A stretch of DNA of 64,000 bases from Stenotrophobium rhamnosiphilum. Lineage in GTDB: Bacteria; Pseudomonadota; Gammaproteobacteria; Nevskiales; Nevskiaceae. This document shows positions 55,138-63,914 of the stretch, piece by piece (the first letter of the stretch is position 1; each line of letters opens with the position of its first letter). The notes beneath the pieces were generated by a model. The model was not told the origin of the DNA. It saw nothing but the letters and a program-made list of their open reading frames with translations, and did no database searches. The stretch spans positions 682,001 to 746,000 of the forward strand of contig NZ_QANS01000002.1 of assembly GCF_003052265.1 (NCBI RefSeq). Reading direction: 5' to 3'. A program made the translations under genes and the position numbers.

Positions 55138-56151
55138 ATGCCGATTTCCGAAGTCCGCCGTCCCGTTCTCAGCATGCAACTGCAGGCGCGCTTTGCCGCG
55201 GGCCACGGCGTAACGCTGGCGACCTGCCTGCGCGACACCGGAATCGATGAAGCAACACTGGCCAATCCCAACACTGAAATTCTCGCTTCGCAGGAATTGC
55301 AGTTAGTCCGTAACATCGTCAAAGAGATCGGCCACATCCCCGGCATCGGGCTCGACGCTGGCGCTCAATACAATCTTTCGTCTTACGGCATCTTCGGCTT
55401 TGCGCTGCTCACCAGCGTCAACCTTCGCAATATGTTCACCACCGCCGAGAACTATCTAGATCTGAGCTACGCCTTCGTCCGCTTCAAGCCAGGCGTGGTC
55501 AGCGACAAGGTGTATGAACTCCGCATAGAAGAAACGCATATTCCTGAAGACGTGCGACAGTTTTTGTTTGAGCGCGATTTCGCCGCTTGGGGCAATGTCA
55601 TGCGTGAAATACGCCCTGACCTGCTACCTGTGATCAGTGCGACCTTCCGCTGCAAGCGCCCGGCTTACGGAGAACGCTATCGCGATCTCTGCGGCGTTGA
55701 GCCGCAATACGAAACGCAAGACAACATCATCACGTTCAACTCCGCTCATATCGACGAACCATTGCCGCAAAGCGACAGCGACATGGCGCGACTCTGCCTT
55801 GATCAATGCAGACAGTTGCTGGAAAAGCGGCGCATACGCACTGGCGTCGCGGGTCGTGTGCGTGATCGTCTGCTCAAAGCGCCCAGCGAAATGCCCGGCA
55901 TTGAACAGGTCTCAGAAGAGATGCATCTGGCCGTGCGCAGTCTGCGCCGTCGGCTGGAAGAAGAAGGCACCACCTTCCGTGCACTGGTTGAAGAAGTTCG
56001 ACAAATGCTGGCGGAAGAATATCTGCGCATGCCGGGCATGAAGATTGAAGAAATCTCGATGCGGCTTGGTTACTCAGAGCCAGCCAGTTTTATCCACGCA
56101 TTTAAACGCTGGAAGAATGTTTCGCCTCACGCCTTCCGCGCCGGGCAGTAA
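55138..56151 (+). CDS. AraC-family regulator with Arabinose_bd-type N-terminal domain
   Basis: 337 residues. The N-terminal ligand domain (about 20-200, GIGLDAGAQYNLSSYGIFG) is of the OruR/ArgR-like type. The C-terminal double HTH (about 235-335) ends IEEISMRLGYSEPASFIHAF and KRWKNVSPHAFR. It is divergent from the BVMO gene and probably activates that operon. Its 3' end is present a second time at 56958-57122. Confidence 0.88.
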   Translation: MPISEVRRPVLSMQLQARFAAGHGVTLATCLRDTGIDEATLANPNTEILASQELQLVRNIVKEIGHIPGIGLDAGAQYNLSSYGIFGFALLTSVNLRNMFTTAENYLDLSYAFVRFKPGVVSDKVYELRIEETHIPEDVRQFLFERDFAAWGNVMREIRPDLLPVISATFRCKRPAYGERYRDLCGVEPQYETQDNIITFNSAHIDEPLPQSDSDMARLCLDQCRQLLEKRRIRTGVAGRVRDRLLKAPSEMPGIEQVSEEMHLAVRSLRRRLEEEGTTFRALVEEVRQMLAEEYLRMPGMKIEEISMRLGYSEPASFIHAFKRWKNVSPHAFRAGQ

Positions 56152-56272
56152 ATCCCACAACTCTATTTTCTTTACGCGCCCTATTTCCAAGTGAAACCTA
56201 TTCTCTCCAAGAATTAAATGCTTTAGAGTTTGCCCCAATTAATCGATGTTCCATAAAAAAGGGAGAGATTCT

Positions 56273-56704
56273 GTGTTGAAAAAATTTATTATCGCTACAT
56301 CGTTGACGTTGTCCGTCCTTGTCACAGGTTGCGCGTCTGTTCCAATGGCATCGCCTCAGGCAGACACAACTGCAAAGGCCTATCGCGCCGCGCCAGGCCA
56401 AGCCAATATCTATGTTTATCGCAACGAAACCTTAGGTGCAGCGCTGAAGATGCCTGTAACGCTAGATGGCGCTCAGGTTGGCGAAACTGCATCAAAAACT
56501 TACATCTACCGTCAGGTAAATCCAGGATCACATGTACTGACCTCGCAGGGAGAGGGTTCCTTAACCGTCAATGCACAAGCCGGACAAAATTACTTTGTAT
56601 GGCAAGAAGTAAAGATGGGCATGATTTCTGGCGGATCGAAGCTACAGCTAGTTGATGAATCAACAGGCAAAGCCGGCGTAGATGAGTGCAAACTGGTTCA
56701 ATAG
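56273..56704 (+). CDS. DUF2846-type lipoprotein
   Basis: 143 residues. Signal peptide with lipobox VTGC near residue 20. The mature domain (ANIYVYRNETLG, PVTLDGAQVGE, FVWQEVKMG) fits DUF2846, a small envelope domain of unknown role. I chose the GTG at 56273 because GGGAGAG stands 5 bp upstream; ATG 56246 would place charged residues before the signal peptide. It lies inside the rearranged araC/DUF1329 region. Confidence 0.8.
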   Translation: MLKKFIIATSLTLSVLVTGCASVPMASPQADTTAKAYRAAPGQANIYVYRNETLGAALKMPVTLDGAQVGETASKTYIYRQVNPGSHVLTSQGEGSLTVNAQAGQNYFVWQEVKMGMISGGSKLQLVDESTGKAGVDECKLVQ

Positions 56705-56736
56705 CACTTTGCTACAGTAAAAAAGTCGCATAGAGC

Positions 56737-56777
56737 AGAGCCAAGCTTGAGACATTCAAGCTTGGCTCTTCTTTTTT
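56737..56777 (+). terminator. Terminator of the DUF2846 lipoprotein gene
   Basis: AGAGCCAAGCTTGA and TCAAGCTTGGCTCT pair perfectly over 14 bp and are followed by TCTTTTTT. Confidence 0.9.
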
Positions 56778-56787
56778 ATACAAAAAA

Positions 56788-56957
56788 AGGGCCGACATTA
56801 TGTCGGCCCTTTTTACAAAGCTTAAAACTTTATCGCGTGCCTTTGCTGCGTAGAGCGTCTGGTGAGAAATCTGCCGGAGTGCGATTAATCGGCGTGTAGA
56901 CGGTTTTCTCTTCATTGCGCAGTGACAGCGCAATGTAGCGGCCCGACTGCAAGCCGT
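56788..56957 (-). pseudogene. 3' fragment of a second DUF1329 gene with its terminator
   Basis: From the terminator hairpin AGGGCCGACAT/ATGTCGGCCCT (56788-56810) to CGACTGCAAG (56944-56953) the sequence follows 58731-58893 with about five differences. It corresponds to the last 45 or so codons of the DUF1329 gene plus its terminator. There is no start or upstream part. The match breaks at about 56954, where araC-like sequence begins on the other strand. Confidence 0.8.
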
Positions 56958-57122
56958 GAAGAAGTGCGACAAATGTTGGCTGAGGAGTATCTGCGCATGC
57001 CGGGTGTGAAGATTGAAGAAATCTCGATGTGCTGGAGCTACTCAGAACCGGCCAGCTGTATTCATGCCCTCAAGCGATGGAAGAATGTTTCGCCCCACGC
57101 GTTTCGCACCGGACATCATTGA
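56958..57122 (+). pseudogene. 3' fragment of a second AraC-family gene
   Basis: The translated frame reads EEVRQMLAEEYLRMPGVKIE then EISMCWSYSEPASCIHALKR and WKNVSPHAFRTGHH. This matches the last 53 residues of the complete AraC protein with about 10 substitutions. It changes two conserved HTH positions (RLGYS to CWSYS) and has no start of its own. It joins the DUF1329 fragment head-on at 56954-56957. Confidence 0.8.
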
Positions 57123-57243
57123 TGCGGTAAAGTCGGGCGGCTTACAGTTAAGAGAAACCTGCATTTACGTCAAATAGATTTACGACAAGCCCACCTAGAG
57201 TGCTTGCATAAATAAATCCACAAAAATCTTGAGGGGAAACGAC

Positions 57244-58659
57244 ATGGAAGGAAAAATTTTCCAGGCTATCGCGATTGGTCTGTTATCTTCATCCGCCTTT
57301 TGCGCGGACTTACCAACACCGTCGGTGTCAAATAGCGTTGGCGTAAACGTTACATTCACCGCGACGGGTCCAAGCATTGAGGCATTCAAAACAGACATGC
57401 CCATGATGGCAGCTGCCGGCATTAAATTTGCCAGAATGGATTTCGCGTGGGATCTGATTGAGAAACGAACTGAGCAAGGAAATATCTGGTATGACTGGAG
57501 CGCCTACGAGAACATCGTAGACAGCATGATTCAAAACGGCATACGGCCATATTTCATCTTGCATCATTCCCATCCTAAGTACGAAATTTGCGCTGTTCCT
57601 TCGGGCACTGAGTGTTCAAAGCTTTATTCACCACAGCACACAAATAGCATTGCCGCCTTTTCTAACTGGGCTGCTGCTGCAGTAAGTCATTTCGATGATC
57701 CGCATAGATTTCCAACGAACCCACGGATCATTTGGGAAATATGGAACGAGCCCAATTTGGCTACTTTTTGGTACCCAGTAGCAGGTTCTTCAAAAACTCC
57801 CGTCGAGCAGTATTTAGAGCTAGCAGTGGCAACTTGTACAGCTATTCGCAGCGTCACGCCGAACGCCACAATCGTTGGGCCTGCGCTGTCCAAGTTGAAT
57901 TTTTCCGCGACCAACCCGCAAAGCACACAGCAAGTTTCAATTGCCGGAAAAACTTATATGGAGAAACTTCTCGATCCAAACTCGAACCTACGCTCATGCT
58001 TGGATGCGATCAGCGTTCACCCATATAGAGCTGGCGCTACGACAACAGGCAATCCAGAAACCGTAGCCGATGACTACATCACATTGCGCGAGATGATGAA
58101 TACGCCTGTTGGCACAGGCACGCTACCGATTATTAGCGGTGAATGGGGCTACTACTCGGCACCTCTCGTCAGCTACGGCGTAACGTCTATGGTTCAAGCG
58201 GCGCTTGTCGTACGCCAGCAATTAACCAACCTTGCAAACAATATTCCTATTAGCATTTGGTACAACTGGAAAGATAACGGGATCGATCCTTTTGATAACG
58301 AAAAAAACTACGGCTTGGTTTCAGCCGTGACGTTGAACAGCAACGCACCTTCTCTTGCAAAACCTTCATATACCGCGCTGAAGACAATGTCGACAGAATT
58401 GGCTGGTTACGAACTCCAATCCAGAATTACCTTGTCCAATCCACTTGATTACGCCCTACTTTTCAAGAACGCTAGCGGTCGCTATCGGCTAGTTATGTGG
58501 ACACGCGATATTCCGCACCTAACGTCGCCTAAACCAAGTGGCAGTCCACTCACCCCCACAACTTCTGTAGGCATGCTCGGCACTCGCACATCACTAATAT
58601 CAATTCTCGGTATTCCACCAACGGTCCTGCTGACGGAATCCCCTCAGTACATTGAGTAA
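57244..58659 (+). CDS. Secreted glycoside-hydrolase-like protein (TIM barrel, GH5/GH39-like)
   Basis: 471 residues. Signal peptide 1-20 (SSAFCA). The barrel has an acid/base motif WEIWNEPN with Glu169 and a probable nucleophile motif SGEWGY with Glu300, the spacing of clan GH-A retaining enzymes. GAGGGG lies before ATG 57244; an in-frame TTG at 57229 is unlikely. Base composition is visibly lower in G+C than the flanks, and the gene sits between the broken duplicated ends, so it may be acquired. The substrate is unknown. Confidence 0.75.
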   Translation: MEGKIFQAIAIGLLSSSAFCADLPTPSVSNSVGVNVTFTATGPSIEAFKTDMPMMAAAGIKFARMDFAWDLIEKRTEQGNIWYDWSAYENIVDSMIQNGIRPYFILHHSHPKYEICAVPSGTECSKLYSPQHTNSIAAFSNWAAAAVSHFDDPHRFPTNPRIIWEIWNEPNLATFWYPVAGSSKTPVEQYLELAVATCTAIRSVTPNATIVGPALSKLNFSATNPQSTQQVSIAGKTYMEKLLDPNSNLRSCLDAISVHPYRAGATTTGNPETVADDYITLREMMNTPVGTGTLPIISGEWGYYSAPLVSYGVTSMVQAALVVRQQLTNLANNIPISIWYNWKDNGIDPFDNEKNYGLVSAVTLNSNAPSLAKPSYTALKTMSTELAGYELQSRITLSNPLDYALLFKNASGRYRLVMWTRDIPHLTSPKPSGSPLTPTTSVGMLGTRTSLISILGIPPTVLLTESPQYIE

Positions 58660-58730
58660 AATCATCGCTCATCTGTCGGCTCTTAGGCATCCCCACCTCC
58701 GCCTACATACCGCACATCCTGTACAAAAAA

Positions 58731-58756
58731 AGGGCCGACATTATGTCGGCCCTTTT
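58731..58756 (-). terminator. Terminator of the DUF1329 gene
   Basis: AGGGCCGACAT/ATGTCGGCCCT with T-runs on both sides, shortly after the stop at 58773. It also serves the convergent glycoside-hydrolase gene. The same hairpin is duplicated at 56788. Confidence 0.88.
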
Positions 58757-58772
58757 TACAAAGCTTAAAACT

Positions 58773-60131
58773 TTATCGCGTGCCTTTGCTGCGTAGCGCA
58801 TCTGGTGAGAAATCTGCCGGGGTGCGATTAATCGGCGTGTAAACGGTTTTCTCTTCATTGCGCAGTGACAGCGCAATGTAGCGACCCGACTGCAAGTCAT
58901 GATGCACTTCGAGACCCGGCGCGAGGAATGGAACATCGTAGTACTGCGTGGTGTGCAATTCATCAACGCGCCAGAGCTGATCACGGTTGTCGTACTTGTC
59001 GGCAACCAGAATCGTCCAGCTATCTTCGTCCAGATACATCGTGCGGCGCTTGTAGAGATGCGAGGTACCGCCCTTGAGTGTGGCTTCTACCACCCAGACG
59101 CGATGCAACTCATAACGTGCTGGGTCAGGATTGACGTGACCCACTTTCAACACATCTTTCGTCTTTAAGCTGGGGCCGTTGATCTTGTAGCTGTTGTACG
59201 GAACATACATTTCCTTCTTGCCAACCAGCTTCCAATCGTAACGATCGGTTGCACCGTTAAACATGAAGAAATCGTCTGTCGTACGCAGGCCATCAGACGC
59301 GGTGCCCGGGTTGTCGTAAGACACCGTTGGCGCCAAACGAACGCGGCGCTGTCCGGGGTTATACGTCCAAGCCTTACGCGGTTCTTTCACTTGGTCTGCG
59401 TAGTCGTACACCAGCAAGATGCCGCCCGCTAAACGTGGCGGCTCGGTGATCACCTGCAAGAAGTAGAACAGTTGATTGTCCGCACGCTGAGCTGCTGTCT
59501 TCTTCTGATTGCCGTAGATAAAGTCATACTCATAATCGAACTTCACCAAGTTGTAGTCACCGCTCGCAGTAACAGGCGCCTGCCCCCATGAAGTGGCATA
59601 GGTATCACCCTTGTAAGACGTCAGGTGATTCCAGATCACTTCCAAACCGCTTTGCGGAATTGGGAATGCAATGCCGCCGGTGGTGCCTTCGAAACCGTTA
59701 CCACCAGAAACTAGTTTTACCTTGGTGGCGTTGGCTTTCGTCTCAGCATAGATCCCTGCTGGATACGCAGCGCTGCGACGCGTTGGAAAGACATTCATTT
59801 TCCAATCGGGATAACGCTTCATCAGCGCAATCTGACCGGGGCTGAGATTGTCTTTGTACTTATCCATATTTGCTGAGCTGATCGTGAACTGCACAGTGTC
59901 CGCAGCAAACGGATCAGGATAATGACCGCCGGGTTTGAAGCCAGCAGGCGCAGTGGTTTGTCCACCTGTCCATGCCGGAATAGTGCCTGCAGCGTTGCCT
60001 GCTTTCTCCGCGCCCATCGGCGTCAAGGTTGAACCAAGCTTTTCAGCATCAGCAGCGGAGACAGCGGCTTGTGCAGCCGTTGCTCCTAAAGTCGCCGCTA
60101 AAAGCGTGGCGATAAATAATGGTTTGCGCAT
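58773..60131 (-). CDS. DUF1329 periplasmic protein
   Basis: 452 residues with a signal peptide (1-22, TAAQAA). GTIPAWTGGQT near 50 and the C-terminal YDVPFLAPGLEVHHDLQSGR are typical of DUF1329 (LolB-like fold), which occurs next to DUF1302 in bacteria degrading hydrophobic compounds. It may carry or stage a lipid-like substrate in the periplasm. It starts 26 bp after the DUF1302 stop. An extra copy of its 3' end lies at 56788. Confidence 0.88.
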   Translation of the reverse strand: MRKPLFIATLLAATLGATAAQAAVSAADAEKLGSTLTPMGAEKAGNAAGTIPAWTGGQTTAPAGFKPGGHYPDPFAADTVQFTISSANMDKYKDNLSPGQIALMKRYPDWKMNVFPTRRSAAYPAGIYAETKANATKVKLVSGGNGFEGTTGGIAFPIPQSGLEVIWNHLTSYKGDTYATSWGQAPVTASGDYNLVKFDYEYDFIYGNQKKTAAQRADNQLFYFLQVITEPPRLAGGILLVYDYADQVKEPRKAWTYNPGQRRVRLAPTVSYDNPGTASDGLRTTDDFFMFNGATDRYDWKLVGKKEMYVPYNSYKINGPSLKTKDVLKVGHVNPDPARYELHRVWVVEATLKGGTSHLYKRRTMYLDEDSWTILVADKYDNRDQLWRVDELHTTQYYDVPFLAPGLEVHHDLQSGRYIALSLRNEEKTVYTPINRTPADFSPDALRSKGTR

Positions 60132-60157
60132 AATAATTTCTCCGAATTCTTATCGAT

Positions 60158-62128
60158 TTAAAATGCGTAGGAAACGCTGACGGCGAGGAAATCGCGATCC
60201 TTGCTTTGGTTAGAGCCCGTCGCAAATGAAGCTGATTGAGTCGAGTCACCCGGCACAAACGTTGGCGGTGGGCCAGCAGCAAGAACGGTTCCTGGAGGAA
60301 CTGCATCTGTTCCTGCAAATACGCGACCGCCTTGGAAAGTGGTGTAGCCGATATCAGCCTGCCAGCGCTGTAGATAGTTAAGCGCCAGACCAAAAGTGAT
60401 CGCCTTAGTATCGCGATTAAAGCTCGGACCTACGCCTGCTACGTCATGCGCAAAAATAATGCGTGGCGAAAGCTGTGCTGCACCAATAGCATTTTCATAA
60501 TCCAAGCGGCTGACGATGCGATAGCCCCAAGAATCTTTGGTGGCATAACCGCCGCCCACTTCTTCTTGGCAAGACCCGCCCGAAACACCGAGCTGAGATC
60601 CAGCAGGCAGCGTTCTGAATACGCTGCAAGAAGGAAGCGCTACGCCCGGGCCATTGAACTTCAGCTTGTCAGGTAGATTGAGATGAGTCGCACCCACTTC
60701 ACCGACCATCGTGAACTGCTGAGCACCAAACGTTGGGCCAAACAATTTGGTTGCCGTCGCCTGCGCCTGATGCATGCCGACACGACGATAACCCTTGATA
60801 TAGCTACCCGCTGCTATCGGCGTTGCGCTCACAGTGCTTGGCACACCCAAGGCAGCCAGCAACAGCTCTGGTGAAGCTAACTGCAAAGGCATGTTGGGAC
60901 GGTAAGAATACTCACCCTGCAAAGCAATACCGATAGGGCCCGTCGTATTAAAGCTCAGGCCATACAGATTGATGTTGGAGGGATACTCGCTGAAATACGT
61001 TCCGCGACAAGGTGCTGTCGGCGTTGCTTGCGACGAGCACGTTGGCAAACCTTGCGTCAGCAGATTGGTGCCTCTTTGTGATGAGGTACCACCACCCGCG
61101 ATACCCGAAGCCAAAGGCGTGCGGCTGTGATACGTCAAATAGTAGAGACCCAACTCGGTACTGTGCAGCCAGTCCGCCATATAGCGCACTGCAAAACCAT
61201 ACTGCTTGGTCGCACTCGCAACTTTCCTTCCGGCATCGCGTGGAGCCCAAACACTTGCCGAACCGCCATTGGCGGCAATAGGACTACGCAGCGTATGACC
61301 ATCGTCTTCACGACGTCCAAAGCTTAGATAGGCTTTATCGCCATCGTCTGACAGAAAATCATTAGTGGAGAAGAACGAGCCGCGTGGATCAATGCGGGTG
61401 CTTTCATACGACGTCATCCACACCGATTCAACACTCACGCCACCACCGACCTGTAGCGAGTTCCACAACATCGCGGTTGGGATCAGCGCTTCTTTGAGTT
61501 CAGCACCCGGCGCACGAATCTTGGAAACGTCGATGGGATTGATTGAATTAATGCTGTTACCGATGAACGTGCTTTCGCCCCAGCTCACCACTTGCTTACC
61601 AAAGCGTGTAGAGACGCCGACGCCGCCGACATTGAAATTGGCATAGGCAAAGAGATCGAGAAAATCGAGTTCTGAACCCAGACGATCACGACCCTCGGGA
61701 CCGAGCTCGTAACTGCCACCTTTACGATCACTCGTCGGATTGTTCAATGCATTCATGCGGTCTTCGCGAGGCCGCGCATGCGTAGAAATACCATCGTAGA
61801 AATAAGTGACGCGAGAGAAGGCGCCGAAGTTCTTCCACTTCAACTCGATGTCGTGCGAAGCCTTGGCGGTGGCCGAAATAAGATCGTGTTTGGCAAAACC
61901 TAAGTTGCCGTCGTCTTCATTTGGGGTTCGTGAAGTGCCGCCGTTGGCGATGCCAACCAAGTTCCCGTCCGGTGATTGCATACGCATTGCCGTGCCGACG
62001 GAAACTGTAGTGTCGAAACTACCCTTTACAGGGCCGAGGTCAAAGGGGAATGCCATAGCGCTTAAAGGCAGGGCCAATAACGAGCAGCCCGCACCCAATC
62101 GCAATAACGCACGACTTTTCATCATCAT
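60158..62128 (-). CDS. DUF1302 outer-membrane protein
   Basis: 656 residues. The signal peptide (MKSRALLRLGAGCSLLALPL, cleavage near AMAFP) is followed by a long beta-rich protein ending in VSVSYAF, with terminal Phe as for outer-membrane barrels. It matches DUF1302 in length and context. It probably forms a surface pore or binding protein for hydrophobic substrates with the DUF1329 partner. Three ATGs in a row follow AAGGAGAGAAG; I took the first. Confidence 0.88.
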   Translation of the reverse strand: MMMKSRALLRLGAGCSLLALPLSAMAFPFDLGPVKGSFDTTVSVGTAMRMQSPDGNLVGIANGGTSRTPNEDDGNLGFAKHDLISATAKASHDIELKWKNFGAFSRVTYFYDGISTHARPREDRMNALNNPTSDRKGGSYELGPEGRDRLGSELDFLDLFAYANFNVGGVGVSTRFGKQVVSWGESTFIGNSINSINPIDVSKIRAPGAELKEALIPTAMLWNSLQVGGGVSVESVWMTSYESTRIDPRGSFFSTNDFLSDDGDKAYLSFGRREDDGHTLRSPIAANGGSASVWAPRDAGRKVASATKQYGFAVRYMADWLHSTELGLYYLTYHSRTPLASGIAGGGTSSQRGTNLLTQGLPTCSSQATPTAPCRGTYFSEYPSNINLYGLSFNTTGPIGIALQGEYSYRPNMPLQLASPELLLAALGVPSTVSATPIAAGSYIKGYRRVGMHQAQATATKLFGPTFGAQQFTMVGEVGATHLNLPDKLKFNGPGVALPSCSVFRTLPAGSQLGVSGGSCQEEVGGGYATKDSWGYRIVSRLDYENAIGAAQLSPRIIFAHDVAGVGPSFNRDTKAITFGLALNYLQRWQADIGYTTFQGGRVFAGTDAVPPGTVLAAGPPPTFVPGDSTQSASFATGSNQSKDRDFLAVSVSYAF

Positions 62129-62423
62129 CTTCTCTCTCCTTAGAATTATCTTTTTACAGCGGGTCAATCCAAGCAGCCGTCTTGAAAAGTGCAGCAAAAG
62201 TCCTTCTTGTAGACGCTCACGCGCATGCGTCCCAAACTACTTTTACTCTTTTTTTATGCAAACGCACCGTTTTTGTGCGTTATTTACACTTTTATTTTTG
62301 CTGCGCTTTGTAGTGCACTGCACAATTTTTTGTTGCGGCATGCAGGACAAAGCACATAGCGCCCAAACAGTCGGTACGCTCGCCTACACATCACCACAAA
62401 CATCTCAAACACAAGGAGTTCAA

Positions 62424-62849
62424 ATGTTCCCGCACAGCCCAATACTTGCCCCTGTTGTTGCCCTCATTGCTTGGTCGATGGTGATGTGGCTCTGGATGTA
62501 CGTCACACGTATTCCGGCCATTCAAAGGATGAAGCTGAAGCTGGATTCCCAAGCGCCGCGTGGCGAGCAGATGAACACCCTGCCGGCCAACGTTCGCTGG
62601 AAAGCAGACAACTACAACCATCTGATGGAACAGCCGACGATTTTCTATGCGATCGCGCTGACACTGGCGATCATTGGCGCAGGCGATGGGATGAACCTGA
62701 CGCTGGCTTGGACGTATGTGGGATTGCGCGTGCTGCACAGTTTTGTGCAGGCGGTCATTAACAAGATTGAACTGCGCTTTGCGGTGTTCTTTCTGTCTTC
62801 GCTGGTGTTGATCGGTTTGATTTACAACGCTGCGAGACTGATTTTCTGA
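62424..62849 (+). CDS. MAPEG-family membrane protein
   Basis: 141 residues with four membrane helices (about 7-25, 66-85, 88-105, 115-138). The pattern RWKADNYNHLMEQPTIFYA is characteristic of MAPEG proteins related to glutathione transferases. AAGGAG precedes the ATG. The longer open frame from 61806 overlaps the DUF1302 gene and is not used. The role in bacteria is uncertain; lipid or glutathione chemistry is possible. Confidence 0.87.
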   Translation: MFPHSPILAPVVALIAWSMVMWLWMYVTRIPAIQRMKLKLDSQAPRGEQMNTLPANVRWKADNYNHLMEQPTIFYAIALTLAIIGAGDGMNLTLAWTYVGLRVLHSFVQAVINKIELRFAVFFLSSLVLIGLIYNAARLIF

Positions 62850-62870
62850 TTGATGTTGTAGGCACTAAAA

Positions 62871-62910
62871 AGCCCGCACTGAACTCTTCAATCAGTGCGG
62901 GCTTTTTGTA
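62871..62910 (+). terminator. Terminator after the MAPEG gene
   Basis: AGCCCGCACTGA and TCAGTGCGGGCT form a 12-bp perfect stem followed by TTTTTG; A-runs before it allow use from the other side by the DMT gene. Confidence 0.9.
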
Positions 62911-62936
62911 GCCCGGGTGAAACCCGGGATTGCCAA

Positions 62937-63851
62937 TTATTCGACCGGCTCTGCCAACGTCCGCTGCGCCATACGCGATTTCAGCGCCACCATCAGCCCA
63001 GATGCGGCAACGATGCACATGCCGAGAATGGCGGTTGTGTCAGGCACATGATCAAACACGATCCATCCCAGCAGGCCTGCCCAAACCAGTTGTATGTACA
63101 TCATCGGCGCGAGCAAGGATGCCGGAGCTTCACGATGCGCGGCGGTGTATAGAAAATGTCCCAATCCACCTAAAACACCCGTGGCGAGGAAAAGTAGAAG
63201 CTGTAATGGTGTCGGTGCCGGACCGCCCCATGACCACGGCAAGTACAAACCAAAGACAATAGAGCCAACCAAGGCGGTATAGAACAACATCGGGATCGTG
63301 CTCTCCGTAGTTGCGAGAACACGCGACAGCAGTTGGTAACAGCCCGTCGCGACAACAGCACAAAGCGCAAAGACGGTTCCAAGGAAATCCATACCCGAGC
63401 CCGGATGTGCAATCAGCAAAATGCCTGCGAACCCGCCGATGGCTGCAATCCAACCAAACGCGCCAACTTTTTCGCCGAGCAAAGGTCCAGAAACAAGCAC
63501 TACCAGCAAGGGCGACAAAAACAGAATTCCCGTCGCTTCAGCAACAGGCATGCGCTGAAAGGCCAAGGCGACAAAAATAGACGCAGATGCAAGGCAAGCG
63601 GCACGTACCAGAACCAAACCGGTTCTCTTTGTGCGAACCAGCGCCTTGCCTTGGCTAGGCGTGAGCAGAATCACCATTAATAAGCAGTTGACGATGTAGC
63701 GAATCGCAACCACCAACGGCGCCTCGTAATGCGCGACCAGATATTTGGTCGTGCTGTCCATGCAAGCGAACATCAACACGCCCAGCATGAACAGCAGCAC
63801 ACCGCGAGACGAATGCGCTGCCGATCCTGATTGATTTGCTGTACTGCTCAT
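62937..63851 (-). CDS. DMT-family (EamA) transporter
   Basis: 304 residues with about ten membrane helices and two EamA repeats (about 15-145 and 160-290). GILLIAHPGSGMD sits at the repeat junction. These proteins export or exchange metabolites across the inner membrane; the substrate is not given by the sequence. Transcribed alone. Confidence 0.87.
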   Translation of the reverse strand: MSSTANQSGSAAHSSRGVLLFMLGVLMFACMDSTTKYLVAHYEAPLVVAIRYIVNCLLMVILLTPSQGKALVRTKRTGLVLVRAACLASASIFVALAFQRMPVAEATGILFLSPLLVVLVSGPLLGEKVGAFGWIAAIGGFAGILLIAHPGSGMDFLGTVFALCAVVATGCYQLLSRVLATTESTIPMLFYTALVGSIVFGLYLPWSWGGPAPTPLQLLLFLATGVLGGLGHFLYTAAHREAPASLLAPMMYIQLVWAGLLGWIVFDHVPDTTAILGMCIVAASGLMVALKSRMAQRTLAEPVE

Positions 63852-63914
63852 CGCTTGATGCTGTCCGGTAAAATCGAGAATCAGTATGACAGCCGCGCGA
63901 AGAATTGGAGCGAG

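Noticed and set aside
61806-62423. Upstream extension of the MAPEG frame
   Set aside because: It overlaps the DUF1302 gene on the other strand; the ATG at 62424 has a strong ribosome-binding site and begins the conserved protein.
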